Positions 33,786 through 43,523 of a stretch of 64,000 nucleotides of DNA are shown here, in pieces (within the stretch, counting starts at the first letter, position 1; each line of letters opens with the position of its first letter). The stretch is from contig JANYKN010000005.1 in the NCBI GenBank assembly GCA_025361565.1, forward strand, positions 62,001-126,000, written 5' to 3'. The position numbers and the translations under genes are program-made. The notes under the pieces are model-generated. The model saw nothing but the letters and a program-made list of their open reading frames with translations, had not been told where the DNA came from and ran no database searches. This DNA is from Bacteroidota bacterium (GTDB lineage: Bacteria > Bacteroidota > Bacteroidia > Bacteroidales > NBLH01).

Positions 33786-35087
33786 CTAATTGATTTTTAT
33801 AAAAACTTCATAACCCCATGCAGGCAATTCCAAAACATTTGAATTTAAAATTTCACCAGTAATAAAACTTTTCATTTGATTGGATTTAACATCTACATCC
33901 AAATAGAAAATTTGTTTATCAAAACTTAAATTTAATACTACAACAACCTCATTATCTGATTTATATCTGGTAAACGCAAATATTTTATCAATTTTATTTG
34001 TATAAATTCTTTGAGTAGTACCTCCTTTGTCTCCAGACCAAAGTGCGGGATTTTCTTTTCTAAGTTTGATAAGGCTTTTAAAGAAAGGTGTAAATTCATT
34101 TGTTGAAGTCCAATCTATTTCATCTTTATCAAAGAATAAAAGTCTTCGATTCAGGCCTGCTTCCTGTCCACTAAAAATCAGTGGCAAACCTGCCATGGTA
34201 AAAGAAAGCACGGCAAACGCTTTGTATGACTGACCAAAACGTTCAACAGCAGATCCAGCGTTTTTATTTTCATCATGATTGGAAGTGAAATTCAGACGAA
34301 GGGCATTTTTAGGAAAATATATTGGATCAGTTGAAAAATATGCACCCAAATCCCAAACAGACTTATTTCCTTTGGCAATATCATTCATAAGATGATGGCA
34401 GGCCCAATTATAGGTCATGTCAAAAGCTTTGTAATGCAAGTCAAGTTGTTCGTCTTCGGCAAGCATAAAAACCGGTTTTAGCTTATCGAGCTCAATCCGT
34501 GCATCATTCCAAAAATCTGTAGGCACCAAACCAGCCATATCGCAACGATATCCATCAATATCTATTTCTTTTATCCAATATTTTAGCGCCTCAATCATTT
34601 CATGCCTCAAAGCTCGATTGTTAAAATCTAAATCAGCAACATCATGCCAATCGGTATTTGCAGGATGCACTATGTTCCCAGATGAATCTTTGTTGTAAAA
34701 ATCAGAATGCTGATCAATCCAAGTATGATCCCAAGCGGTATGATTTGCCACCCAGTCGAGGATGACATGCATATCCAATCCATGAGCTTTATTTACAAGG
34801 GTTTTCAAATCATCCAATGAACCAAGTTCAGGATTCACAGAAATATAATCGCGAATAGCATATGGACTTCCAAGTTCACCTTTTCTGCCCTTAATTCCAA
34901 TTGGCTGAACTGGCATCAACCATAAAATATCAACTCCAAGATCTTTGAGCCTGGGCAAATGTTCCATAAATTCAATGAAAGTGCCAGATTTGGTATATTG
35001 CCTGATATGAACTTCGTAAATCGTTGCATCTTTGATCCAATCCGGATGAACTACTGAGAATGGGTTTAAGCTATTTTCTGGCGCCAT
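33786..35087 (-). CDS. GH13 alpha-amylase-like enzyme, cytosolic paralogue
   Basis: 433 residues, no signal peptide (MAPENSLNPFSVVHPDWIK). A single compact GH13 barrel with Asp183 (GYRCDMAGLVP), Glu211 (MLAEDEQLD) and Asp272 (TSNHDEN) as the catalytic triad, VILDWVANHTAWDH as the conserved region I, and a short C-terminal sheet. It is strongly similar along its whole length to the next gene upstream (35299-36687), which carries a lipoprotein signal, so the two are duplicates sent to different compartments. The upstream hairpin at 35154-35207 ends the neighbour's transcript, so this gene probably has its own promoter in 35088-35150. Confidence 0.88.
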   Translation of the reverse strand: MAPENSLNPFSVVHPDWIKDATIYEVHIRQYTKSGTFIEFMEHLPRLKDLGVDILWLMPVQPIGIKGRKGELGSPYAIRDYISVNPELGSLDDLKTLVNKAHGLDMHVILDWVANHTAWDHTWIDQHSDFYNKDSSGNIVHPANTDWHDVADLDFNNRALRHEMIEALKYWIKEIDIDGYRCDMAGLVPTDFWNDARIELDKLKPVFMLAEDEQLDLHYKAFDMTYNWACHHLMNDIAKGNKSVWDLGAYFSTDPIYFPKNALRLNFTSNHDENKNAGSAVERFGQSYKAFAVLSFTMAGLPLIFSGQEAGLNRRLLFFDKDEIDWTSTNEFTPFFKSLIKLRKENPALWSGDKGGTTQRIYTNKIDKIFAFTRYKSDNEVVVVLNLSFDKQIFYLDVDVKSNQMKSFITGEILNSNVLELPAWGYEVFIKIN

Positions 35088-35153
35088 CTTTCTTTTTTAA
35101 TGATTTATAATGGGTGATAATATTGTTATTGTTTCAAATTAACAAAAAAAAAA

Positions 35154-35207
35154 TGATATTAATCTTCTAAACTCAATTTAATTATCGAATTCAGAAGATT
35201 AATATCA
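35154..35207 (-). terminator. Strong terminator between the two paralogous amylase genes
   Basis: TGATATTAATCTTCT (35154-35168) pairs perfectly with 35193-35207 over 15 bp, with a 24-base loop. On the minus strand it is followed by a run of about ten T. It lies 92 bases after the stop of the lipoprotein amylase gene. Confidence 0.8.
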
Positions 35208-35298
35208 TCATTTTTCAATTGCCTGAGCCAATATTAAAAAATACATCTGAACAAATCCAATGCATCTATAATCGTGGAAAGCAACCTGTCAATTCTTA

Positions 35299-36687
35299 TT
35301 ATTTTACAAAAACCTGATATTCCCAAGGTTTAAGTTCCATTTCATTACCACTGAAATTTGCCTTTGAAAAGTAGTTCTTCAAATTGCTATAATCATCTTT
35401 GGTGTCGAGTTTAACCTTTAATGGTTCTTTACTTAAATTAAGAATAACCAACACTTTGCTTTGTTCATTTTCGCGGATAAATGCAAATACTTTAGTATCG
35501 TTGTTGGTTTTAATCCTTATCAATTTAGCTCCATTTTTTGCATTCCAAAGGGCGGATTGGTCCTTTTTAAGAGAATTTAAACTTTTATAGAAAGCTCCTA
35601 GCTCTTTATCTGCATTCCAATCGATTAAATCTTTCTCAAAGAAGAGCAATCTCTTTTTTAATCCAGCTTCCTGTCCACTGTAAATCAATGGCATACCTGG
35701 TACAGTATAATATAAAACAGTAAAAGCTTTTGATCCATCTCCAAATTTTTCATAAACAGTTCCATTCCAGGAATTCTCATCATGATTTGTAGTAAACTGC
35801 ATACGAATGGCATTGGCAGAATAGTTAATGGTGTCCTTCGTAAAAAAGGTATCGATATCTGCTACTGATTTTTCACCTTTGGCAACTTTGTTCATCAATT
35901 GATGGAATTCCCAGCCATATGAAGCATCAAATGCTTTATATTGCAGATCTGCTTGTTCAGCTTCTGCAAGCATAAAAACAGGTTTAATGCTATCGAGTTT
36001 GGTACGAACGTTGTTCCAAAAATCGGTAGGTACCCAACCAGCCACATCGCATCTATATCCATCAATGTTTGAAGAATCAATCCAAAATTTGAGACAACTC
36101 ATCATTTCTTTTCTCAAGTCTTTGTTATCGTAGTTCAAATCAATTACATCCGACCAGTCGGTTCCTTTGGGTGGCATAAAATTACCCAAACTGTCTTTGG
36201 TATAAAAGTCGGGATGCTCTTTAGTCCAAACATGATCCCAAGCAGTATGGTTTGCAACCCAATCGATTATAACATACATGCCCAATTCATGAATTTCTTT
36301 AACCATTGCATTGAAATCGGCCATTGTTCCAAACTCTGGGTTTATAGCCTTATAATCTTTAATCGAATAATAACTACCTAGTTTCCCTTTTCTATTTTTT
36401 ACACCCAGAGGTTGCACAGGCATAAACCAAAGAATATCCACACCTAACTCTTTTAAACGCGGAAGTTGTTTCCTGAACTCATTTATGGTGCCAGACTTTG
36501 TATACTGCCTTAAATTTACTTCATAAATATTGGCAGATTTAATCCAGTCGGGGTGTTTTACCGTAAATTGAACAGAATCGCTTTTTTCTGTTATTTGTTT
36601 TGAGCCTGATTGATTACTACATGAGTTTAATGAAAATAAAAAACTGAGTGCAATCAAAAAAAATAATAGTGAAGTTGATTTTTTCAT
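35299..36687 (-). CDS. GH13 alpha-amylase-like lipoprotein
   Basis: 462 residues with a lipoprotein signal (LLFFLIALSFLFSLNSC, lipid-attached Cys23). The catalytic barrel keeps Asp214 (GYRCDVAGWVP), Glu242 (MLAEAEQAD) and Asp303 (TTNHDEN). It aligns with the neighbouring 433-residue enzyme from HPDWIK to the C-terminal W-x-Y-x-VFV(K) ending. The location would be the outer membrane or periplasmic face; the residues after Cys (SNQSGSK) do not clearly show a surface-export signal. It probably degrades maltodextrins in the periplasm or at the surface while its twin acts in the cytosol. Confidence 0.88.
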   Translation of the reverse strand: MKKSTSLLFFLIALSFLFSLNSCSNQSGSKQITEKSDSVQFTVKHPDWIKSANIYEVNLRQYTKSGTINEFRKQLPRLKELGVDILWFMPVQPLGVKNRKGKLGSYYSIKDYKAINPEFGTMADFNAMVKEIHELGMYVIIDWVANHTAWDHVWTKEHPDFYTKDSLGNFMPPKGTDWSDVIDLNYDNKDLRKEMMSCLKFWIDSSNIDGYRCDVAGWVPTDFWNNVRTKLDSIKPVFMLAEAEQADLQYKAFDASYGWEFHQLMNKVAKGEKSVADIDTFFTKDTINYSANAIRMQFTTNHDENSWNGTVYEKFGDGSKAFTVLYYTVPGMPLIYSGQEAGLKKRLLFFEKDLIDWNADKELGAFYKSLNSLKKDQSALWNAKNGAKLIRIKTNNDTKVFAFIRENEQSKVLVILNLSKEPLKVKLDTKDDYSNLKNYFSKANFSGNEMELKPWEYQVFVK

Positions 36688-36875
36688 GATTTTTAAATTA
36701 AAGGGTTCAATGATATAAAATCAGTATTTTAAAAAATTAAATTCATAATCTATTTTTATGAATTGATATAAACTACTTAGTATACATCTGGATTGAACAC
36801 CTGAGAGATACAGATTGCATCTTTCAAGAGTTCTCACTTAATTAAATTTATATTGACTTATGGATTTAAAGTATT

Positions 36876-39194
36876 TCAATTAGCTACAGAAAGTATCTTA
36901 TTTGGTTCAAGAATATGTTTCAACCCACTCAAGTTAACTTCAACTGGCTTATCTGCAGAAACAGAAATTTCGGTTGCTTTATGTGTGATTTTAATGTTTA
37001 GTATGGTATTTCTATATTCGATTTTAAAAGAAAAACTCTTCCATCCTTCAGGTAAATAAGGCTTAAAATGCAAAATACCATCTTTTATACGCATCCCTCC
37101 AAAACCATATACAACTGACATCCATGTTCCGGCCATACTGGTAATATGTAAACCTTCATCTGCTTCATGGTTATAATCATCTAAATCGAGCCTAGCTGTA
37201 CGTAAATACATTTCGTAGGCTTTTTCAAATCTTCCAATTTTAGAAGCTATTATTGAATGTACACATGGTGAAAGCGATGATTCATGAACTGTTCTAGCCT
37301 CATAAAAATCAAAATTCCTTGCAATGGTTTCGTTATCGAAATCACTTTCAAAGAAAAAGATTCCTTGAAGAACATCAGCTTGTTTAATGTATATTGACCT
37401 TAAAATCCTGTCCCATGACCATTTTTGGTTTAAAGGTCGATGAGATTGATCCAAATCTTTAACAAGAATGTGCTCTTTGTCCATATAGCCATCCTGTTGC
37501 ATAAATACACCTAGTTTATCGTCTTTTGGCAGATAAATTTTATTAATTATCTCATTCCACTGATGGGTTTCATCGGAGAAATTAAATTCCCATTTTTTAA
37601 TAATTTCGTTATAGCGATCCGGATTATTCTTCTTTACATAATCAAGAACTTCAATAGTGTAACCTAAGGTCCATTTTGCAATGTAGTTTGTATACCAATT
37701 ATTGTTTACATTGTTTTCATATTCGTTAGGACCGGTAACACCAAGCATTACATATTGTTTCTTCTCATTTGAATAGTTAACCCTCTGTGCCCAGAATCGA
37801 GAAATTCCCATCAATACTTCAAGCCCATACTCGGAAAGATGAGATTTATCTCCTGTATAATTAACATAATTCATTATGGCATAAGCAATGGCGCCATTCC
37901 GATGTATTTCTTCAAAAGTAATTTCCCATTCATTGTGACACTCCTCACCATTCATAGTTACCATTGGATATAAGGCAGCATGGTTCTTAAAACCAAGCTT
38001 TTGAGCATTCTCAATTGCTTTTTGCAGATGCTTATGTCTGTAAATCAAAAGATTTTTTGCCACATTACCGGGAGCAGTGCTTAAAAAGAATGGAACACAA
38101 TATGCTTCGGTATCCCAATAAGTACTTCCACCATATTTTTCGCCTGTAAAACCTTTAGGTCCAATATTTAAACGCTCATCATCACCTGTATAAGTTTGAT
38201 TCAGATGAAAGATATTAAAGCGAATACCTTGCTGAGCAATCAAATCACCTTCTATAATTATATCACTCTCCTTCCATTTTGCAGCCCAAACTTTAATATG
38301 ATCATTCAACAGGATTTCAAATCCAGATACTGAAGCCTGGTTAACAAGAATCTGTGAATGACTGGCAAGTTCCTTTTTGGGATGATTTTCAGACGAAAGA
38401 CATGAAATATACTTATAGATAACAGTTTCCTGATCTTTTTTACAAAAAACAGTAATATGATTGGCTACATACAAGTCCTTTTCTACAGGATTGGTTTTAA
38501 AATCGAGGCTAACATGATCTTGAGTAATATTAAACTTCATGGCGGTGCAAACCTGAAACCCTGTTTTTTTAGTTTCAGCAACAATGTAGGCTTCACGGTT
38601 CATTGATTTTCGCTCAACTTCGATCCAAAACTTTTCATTGTAATTTGAATCTTCATTTTTAACGTCAGCATCTATATAAGGAGTAAATCCTATATTGCCT
38701 TCGAAATTCAATGGTGTAACAGAATATTTAATAGCAGCCAATTCGGGATTTGCCATACTTATAAAACGCTTAGCAAGAACTCTTAATCTTAACCCATTCT
38801 TTAATTCAGCTGTAAATACCCTTTCCAGGTAGCCTTCTTTCATATTCAATGTGCGCCTGAAATGACTTATATTGCAAGTTGCCAAATCAAACTCGGTACC
38901 TTCGATCAAAATGTTGATCCCAATCCAGTTCGGAGCATTCAGCACCTTCGCAAAATATTCGGGATAGCCATTTTTCCACCAGCCTACCCTTGTTTTATCC
39001 GGGTAATAAATACCAGCCACATAGTTTCCCTGAAGACTTTTTCCACTATATTTTTCTTCAAAATTAGCCCTTTGACCGAACCTGCCATTGCCAATACTGA
39101 AAATACTTTCAGATTTTTCATGCTCAGCCTCAGAAAAGCCTTCTTCAATTATATTCCATTCATCAATCTTATAATATGGCTTCAAGTGTTTCAT
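36876..39194 (-). CDS. GH65 glycoside phosphorylase (maltose phosphorylase-like)
   Basis: 772 residues, no signal peptide. N-terminal beta-sandwich (about 1-270), helical linker, then an (alpha/alpha)6 barrel with the general acid Glu491 in VTGPNEYENNVNNNWYTN, and a small C-terminal sheet. YWDTEAYCVPFFL and HRPLNQKWSWD are typical of the family. It would split maltose (or a related alpha-glucobiose such as kojibiose or trehalose) with phosphate to glucose and beta-glucose-1-phosphate. The adjacent beta-phosphoglucomutase gene supports this beta-anomer product. A maltose preference is inferred from the starch context. Confidence 0.92.
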   Translation of the reverse strand: MKHLKPYYKIDEWNIIEEGFSEAEHEKSESIFSIGNGRFGQRANFEEKYSGKSLQGNYVAGIYYPDKTRVGWWKNGYPEYFAKVLNAPNWIGINILIEGTEFDLATCNISHFRRTLNMKEGYLERVFTAELKNGLRLRVLAKRFISMANPELAAIKYSVTPLNFEGNIGFTPYIDADVKNEDSNYNEKFWIEVERKSMNREAYIVAETKKTGFQVCTAMKFNITQDHVSLDFKTNPVEKDLYVANHITVFCKKDQETVIYKYISCLSSENHPKKELASHSQILVNQASVSGFEILLNDHIKVWAAKWKESDIIIEGDLIAQQGIRFNIFHLNQTYTGDDERLNIGPKGFTGEKYGGSTYWDTEAYCVPFFLSTAPGNVAKNLLIYRHKHLQKAIENAQKLGFKNHAALYPMVTMNGEECHNEWEITFEEIHRNGAIAYAIMNYVNYTGDKSHLSEYGLEVLMGISRFWAQRVNYSNEKKQYVMLGVTGPNEYENNVNNNWYTNYIAKWTLGYTIEVLDYVKKNNPDRYNEIIKKWEFNFSDETHQWNEIINKIYLPKDDKLGVFMQQDGYMDKEHILVKDLDQSHRPLNQKWSWDRILRSIYIKQADVLQGIFFFESDFDNETIARNFDFYEARTVHESSLSPCVHSIIASKIGRFEKAYEMYLRTARLDLDDYNHEADEGLHITSMAGTWMSVVYGFGGMRIKDGILHFKPYLPEGWKSFSFKIEYRNTILNIKITHKATEISVSADKPVEVNLSGLKHILEPNKILSVAN

Positions 39195-39378
39195 CTGTTT
39201 AATCTTTTTTGATTTTATTCACTACATTCCCCGTTTTAACGGGACAGACAATGAAATCGCTTCACTGAGTTTTTAATTCAGATTGAACATTCAAAGTAAT
39301 TATTAACTGGTAAGTTAAATTTATTTTATAATGTTCAATTTTTTCGATTTTCATAATTATTTCAGAATCAATAACTTA

Positions 39379-40032
39379 TTAGTGACCCAATTTCAAAAAT
39401 GTTTCCAACAAAACATTTTGAAATCCAGAAATAACTAAATCCGCCTTCCCCAGATTTTTTTCTGAGCCTATTCCAATCACATGCATATTTCCATTTAAGG
39501 CAGCGTCAACTCCAGCCTCAGCATCTTCGAAAACAATACATTCACTAGGTTTTACTCGAAGTGATGAAGCTGCTAATAAAAACACTTCAGGATCAGGTTT
39601 TGCCTTGCTTACCTTATTTCCATCAATAATTTCATCAAAATATTTAAGCAAATCAATCCTGTCAAGGATAGTTTTTGCATTTTTACTGGCTGAACCAATG
39701 GCTGTTTTCAATCCTTTTTGCCTGGCTTGTTCTAGAAATGAAATTACACCTGGCAAAATCTCGTCCGGAGTCATTTTCAAAATATAGTCAACATACCAAG
39801 CGTTTTTTTTATCCGCTAACTTTGTCTTCTCTTCTTCACTCAATTGAATACCCCCAATTTCGAGCAATATTTCAAGAGATCGAACCCTTGAAACCCCCTT
39901 CAAACGTTCGTTGTCTTCAACCGAAAAGAAAAAGCCTATTTCATCAGCCAATCTTTTCCATGCCAGGTAGTGATACTTTGCAGTATCAACAATTACTCCA
40001 TCCAAATCGAATATTAAAGCCTTAATGTCCAC
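39379..40032 (-). CDS. pgmB: Beta-phosphoglucomutase
   Basis: 217 residues from a GTG at 40032 (VDIKALIFDLDGVIVDT). I chose it because family members begin a few residues before the FDLDG motif. The ATG at 40071 would add 13 unconserved residues and a 50-base overlap. Asp nucleophile and acid/base are in DLDGVIVD, the cap motif is KYHYLAWKRLADEIGF, phosphate binding is GSASKN, and KPDPEVFLLAA and FEDAEAGVDAA complete the HAD motifs. It converts beta-glucose-1-phosphate from the neighbouring GH65 enzyme to glucose-6-phosphate. It overlaps the transporter gene by 11 bases, so the two are coupled. Confidence 0.92.
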   Translation of the reverse strand: MDIKALIFDLDGVIVDTAKYHYLAWKRLADEIGFFFSVEDNERLKGVSRVRSLEILLEIGGIQLSEEEKTKLADKKNAWYVDYILKMTPDEILPGVISFLEQARQKGLKTAIGSASKNAKTILDRIDLLKYFDEIIDGNKVSKAKPDPEVFLLAASSLRVKPSECIVFEDAEAGVDAALNGNMHVIGIGSEKNLGKADLVISGFQNVLLETFLKLGH

Positions 40033-41383
40033 CAGTTCCTCCTTTTTGTAATGTTTTTTCAGCAGATACATCTTTCACGAAAAGTACACCTAAGCTTCCT
40101 ATCAGCATAATACAACCGGCAAACACCAGCATAAATATTGCTTTTTCATTAAAGAATCCTCTTAATATTAAACCACCAAATAAACCGCTAATAATCTGAG
40201 GTATAACAACTGTCAAATTAAATAAGCCCATATAAATCCCCATCCGCTTAGGAGGCAAAGAACCAGATAAAATTGCATAAGGCATTGACAAAATTGCTGC
40301 CCAAGCAATACCTACCCCTAGCATGGATACCAAAAGCATATATGGATTGTGAAAAAAGAACATTGAAATGTAACCAAGGCCTCCAAGAATCAAGGCCATT
40401 GCATAAACCATTTTTCTGCTGGTCAATTTTATAAAATAAGGCATTAACATCGAAAATAAGGCTGCATAAAGACTGTAGGCCGCAAAACAAATACCGACCC
40501 AGTTTCCTGCTTCATTATAAGCCGCAGAGCTTGAATCACCAATTGCCGTATTCCAATAATGCTGAGCAATTGCAGGTGTTGAAAATACCCACATTATAAA
40601 CAGCGGAAACCATGAAAACAGTTGCACAATAGCAAGTTGTTTCATTGTTTTAGGTATATTTCCCAATAACTTAAAGAAACTTTCATTTTTTACTTTATCT
40701 TCTTCGGTTATATTATTATAAGCTTCGAATTCTTTTGGAGGATATTCTTTTGTTTTAAAAACAGTAACCAATACACTTAATAACAACAAAGAACCACCAA
40801 TATAAAATGACCAGATTACTGACGAAGCTACTTCACCTTCAACAGGACTATTATTTACCCCTATTGCGGTTAAAATAAAAGGCAAAGCTGAACCAACAAC
40901 TGCACCACAATTAATTAGGAAACTTTGAACCGAATAACCAATATTTCGTTGATCTTCTGGAGTCATATCAGCAACCAAAGCTCTGAATGGCTGAAAAGTT
41001 ACATTAAATGAACCATCCATTAAAGCCAGCATCACTGCTCCAAAAATCAAAGCACCAACTCCACCTGCAGTGATAATATACGGTGCATTTGGCATAAAAA
41101 ACATGGCAAGCATTGATAAAAGTGCTCCTCCTAAAATAAATGGAGATCTCCTTCCTATACGTGTCCAGGTTTTATCACTTGCAGCCCCAACAATTGGTTG
41201 AACCAACAAACCCATAGTAGGCGCCACCAACCAAAAAAGAGACAAATTATGGAGATCAGCGCCAAGATTTGAAAGAATTCTACTTGCATTGGCATTTTGA
41301 AGTGCAAATCCAAATTGTACACCCAAAAATCCGAAACTGACATTCCATATTTGCCAGAAGCTTAAACGTGGTTTATTATTCAT
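40022..41383 (-). CDS. MFS sugar transporter (maltose/maltodextrin import)
   Basis: 453 residues with about twelve hydrophobic segments. The N-terminus LSFWQIWNVSFGFLGVQFGFALQNANASRIL, the RIGRRSPFILGG loop after helix 2-3 and PFRALVADMTPEDQRNIGYSVQSF are typical of the GPH/SLC45-like MFS transporters that accompany maltose phosphorylase genes in Bacteroidota. The expected role is proton-coupled uptake of maltose or short maltodextrins across the inner membrane. It heads a leftward operon with beta-phosphoglucomutase and probably the GH65 gene. Two LacI-type operator sequences lie in the 530-base region upstream. Confidence 0.88.
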   Translation of the reverse strand: MNNKPRLSFWQIWNVSFGFLGVQFGFALQNANASRILSNLGADLHNLSLFWLVAPTMGLLVQPIVGAASDKTWTRIGRRSPFILGGALLSMLAMFFMPNAPYIITAGGVGALIFGAVMLALMDGSFNVTFQPFRALVADMTPEDQRNIGYSVQSFLINCGAVVGSALPFILTAIGVNNSPVEGEVASSVIWSFYIGGSLLLLSVLVTVFKTKEYPPKEFEAYNNITEEDKVKNESFFKLLGNIPKTMKQLAIVQLFSWFPLFIMWVFSTPAIAQHYWNTAIGDSSSAAYNEAGNWVGICFAAYSLYAALFSMLMPYFIKLTSRKMVYAMALILGGLGYISMFFFHNPYMLLVSMLGVGIAWAAILSMPYAILSGSLPPKRMGIYMGLFNLTVVIPQIISGLFGGLILRGFFNEKAIFMLVFAGCIMLIGSLGVLFVKDVSAEKTLQKGGTGGH

Positions 41384-41725
41384 ACCTTATCTATTATATA
41401 TTAATTATTGATATTCTACAAGGCTTCGCCAGCCAAATCCTAAAAATGAATTGAAAATTGTATTGGAAGATATACTGGTTTCATCTATTTATTATTCGTG
41501 TTTTAAACCACTCTTCAGGCAGACTTTACCATCTTCCAATTTTTGAACTAATCAATAAGAAATGGAATGTGATAAAGTTACCTAAATATAGTATTAACAA
41601 ATAAATGAAATAAACTGAGAGAGAAGACCAAGTAACGAAAAAAAAAAATAATGTGCAAACAATTTAATTTCAAATGCGGCATAAGTTTATTGAATATTAT
41701 TGGATAAGATTCTGAAGCACTTAAT

Positions 41726-41737
41726 TCAAACGTTTGC
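41726..41737. promoter_or_regulatory. LacI-type operator 1 upstream of the transporter operon
   Basis: TCAAACGTTTGC matches the perfect GCAAACGTTTGC palindrome in the susC promoter region at 11 of 12 positions. It lies about 345 bases upstream of the transporter start. The remaining sequence of 41384-41913 holds one further site and no ORF. Confidence 0.6.
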
Positions 41738-41812
41738 AGTGAAATTCAATTTTTTTAAAAAAATTTGAATTTTTTTAATATAAAAAGGAATATGAAAAAA
41801 ATTTAAATTAAT

Positions 41813-41824
41813 GCAAACGATTTC
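41813..41824. promoter_or_regulatory. LacI-type operator 2 (imperfect) upstream of the transporter operon
   Basis: GCAAACGATTTC keeps the left half and CG centre of the GCAAACGTTTGC operator, with two mismatches in the right half. It lies 89 bases after the LacI-type gene's stop. Confidence 0.4.
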
Positions 41825-41913
41825 GGAAGAGTTTTTTTTTATTAATTATGGTCAGTTGGTTCTTGATTTTTGATTTTTCAACAGAAAACAGACAATTGAC
41901 AAAATCATTGTGC

Positions 41914-42969
41914 TTAATATAGCAATTCGTTTGATTTATTAAATTCCTCCTTTAAAGTTCTAGTTGAACCTCTTAATATCAGATCGGTTTTAAGAACCCT
42001 AATTTCAGGAATATAGTCTTCTTCATTTTTAGAAAGACGGTTCAGTAGCAATCGCACAGCAATTTGCCCCATCTCATAACCATGCTGTTCCACAGTAGAT
42101 AATGGTGGATCTGTAATTGTTGAGATGAGTCCGTTTGTAAAACCAATAATTGAAATATCCTCAGGCACTTTAAGTCCCATACTTTTAATAGCAACCATAG
42201 CGCCAATTGCAGTCATATCATTTACCGCAAAAATGGCATCTGGAATTTTTCCTGAACGAATTAATTTTTCAGTTAAATGCATGGATTCATTATAATCTTC
42301 GCATTTGAAAATCAGGTTATCATCTGCCGGAATTCCATTTTTATATAAGGCGTGTAAATATCCATTTTGGCGGTTTCGTCCAATTAATAAATGTTGACCA
42401 GCCGCATAGTGAACAATTTTACGGCATCCGGTTTTGATTAGATGTTCAACTGCCTTATAAGCACCTTCAAAGTCGTCAACAACAACTTTGTCTGTTTCAA
42501 TTTCTGAACAAACCCTATCAAAAAAAACAACCGGAATGCCATTGTTTTCCAAGTTGACTAAATGCTCAAAATCTTTGGTGTTTTTCGAAATTGAAACCAA
42601 TAAACCTGCTACCCTGCTTGATAACATTCCAAGGGTTGAATGAACTTCGCGTTCATAGTCTTCATTGGTTTGTGCAATCATTACGTTGTAATCATTGGCA
42701 TAAGCCAAATCATCTATTCCACTGATTATAGACGAAAAAAAATCATGGACAACTTCCGGTACAATAACCCCAATAATATTGCTTTTGCTGTTCCTGAGAC
42801 TTAATGCCACTTCGTTTGGCTTGTATTTATATCTTTTTGCCAAATCATTTACTGCTCTTTTTGTTGTATTGCTAATATCTGGATGGTTTTTTAATGCCCG
42901 TGAAACTGTGGAGGGTGAAATCCCAAGCTCTTTTGCTATATCCTTAATGGTTATTTGTCTGCCTTTCAT
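41914..42969 (-). CDS. LacI-family transcriptional regulator of the starch locus
   Basis: 351 residues: an N-terminal HTH (ITIKDIAKELGISPSTVSRALKNHPDISNTT) with the hinge helix KPNEVALSLRNSKSNIIGVIVPEV, then a periplasmic-binding-like effector domain (FFDRVCSEIETDKVVVDDFEGAYKAVEHLI, DAIFAVNDMTAIGAMVAIKSMGLKVPEDISIIGF, PPLSTVEQHGYEMGQIAVRLLLNRL). Operators of the form GCAAACGTTTGC on both sides resemble the maltose regulator MalR operator of Gram-positive bacteria, so maltose or a maltodextrin is a plausible effector. It takes the place occupied in Bacteroides by the membrane-bound SusR. Whether it represses or activates cannot be read here. Confidence 0.92.
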   Translation of the reverse strand: MKGRQITIKDIAKELGISPSTVSRALKNHPDISNTTKRAVNDLAKRYKYKPNEVALSLRNSKSNIIGVIVPEVVHDFFSSIISGIDDLAYANDYNVMIAQTNEDYEREVHSTLGMLSSRVAGLLVSISKNTKDFEHLVNLENNGIPVVFFDRVCSEIETDKVVVDDFEGAYKAVEHLIKTGCRKIVHYAAGQHLLIGRNRQNGYLHALYKNGIPADDNLIFKCEDYNESMHLTEKLIRSGKIPDAIFAVNDMTAIGAMVAIKSMGLKVPEDISIIGFTNGLISTITDPPLSTVEQHGYEMGQIAVRLLLNRLSKNEEDYIPEIRVLKTDLILRGSTRTLKEEFNKSNELLY

Positions 42970-43334
42970 AAGGGTGTTTACAAATGATTGTTGACGAAGA
43001 TAGATAAATTTTACAGCTTTTCAAAAATCAATAAAGATATAATACTAAATAATTCATTTATAGGTTTTTAAATAAATAAAGTGTTATATTTTTTATAAAC
43101 TTTACTTAGGTCAGAGCTGGTCAAATTAATTAAGATGAAAGATAAACTATGGCAAAATCGATTAATCGAAAATGTCTACCTGGCTTGTAACAATGTTCTG
43201 ATCGTCACATCTTAATTACTTAAGATTAAATTAACATGAAAAAATATAAAAGATAAACCTAAATTAACAATTCTTTACATTTAGACACAATATTTAACAT
43301 TTTTTGAAAATTCAGAATTTTATCATTCACGATT

Positions 43335-43358
43335 GCAAACGTTTGCGGTTTCGTTTGC
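43335..43358. promoter_or_regulatory. Perfect LacI-type operator plus half site upstream of susC
   Basis: GCAAACGTTTGC (43335-43346) is a perfect 12-base palindrome with the central CG expected of LacI-family operators, followed by an extra GTTTGC half site at 43353-43358. It is centred about 75-90 bases upstream of the probable susC promoter, an upstream position more typical of activation than of simple blockage. Confidence 0.7.
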
Positions 43359-43388
43359 GTGAATTATTTGTCAAATTGCTTGTTAAAA

Positions 43389-43422
43389 TTTGTTAATGGT
43401 CATTAAATTTTTCTTAGGTTTG
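43389..43422 (+). promoter_or_regulatory. susC promoter candidate
   Basis: TTTG (43389-43392) and TAGGTTTG (43415-43422) match the Bacteroidota -33 and -7 elements with a spacer of 22 bases. This implies a leader of about 95 bases before the susC ATG. The rest of 42970-43523 contains no ORF. Confidence 0.6.
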
Positions 43423-43523
43423 ACAAAAGTATTAACAATTTGTTTACTAAAAGTAACCTGAGAGAGAGATTAAACTTTTATTAAAATTTTGAAGTATTTT
43501 TTAACCTAAATTTTAAAAAGCAA

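Noticed and set aside
39223-39245. CCCGTTTTAACGGG palindrome between the GH65 and beta-phosphoglucomutase genes
   Set aside because: Only five base pairs with a four-base loop and no T-tract; too weak to call a terminator or operator.
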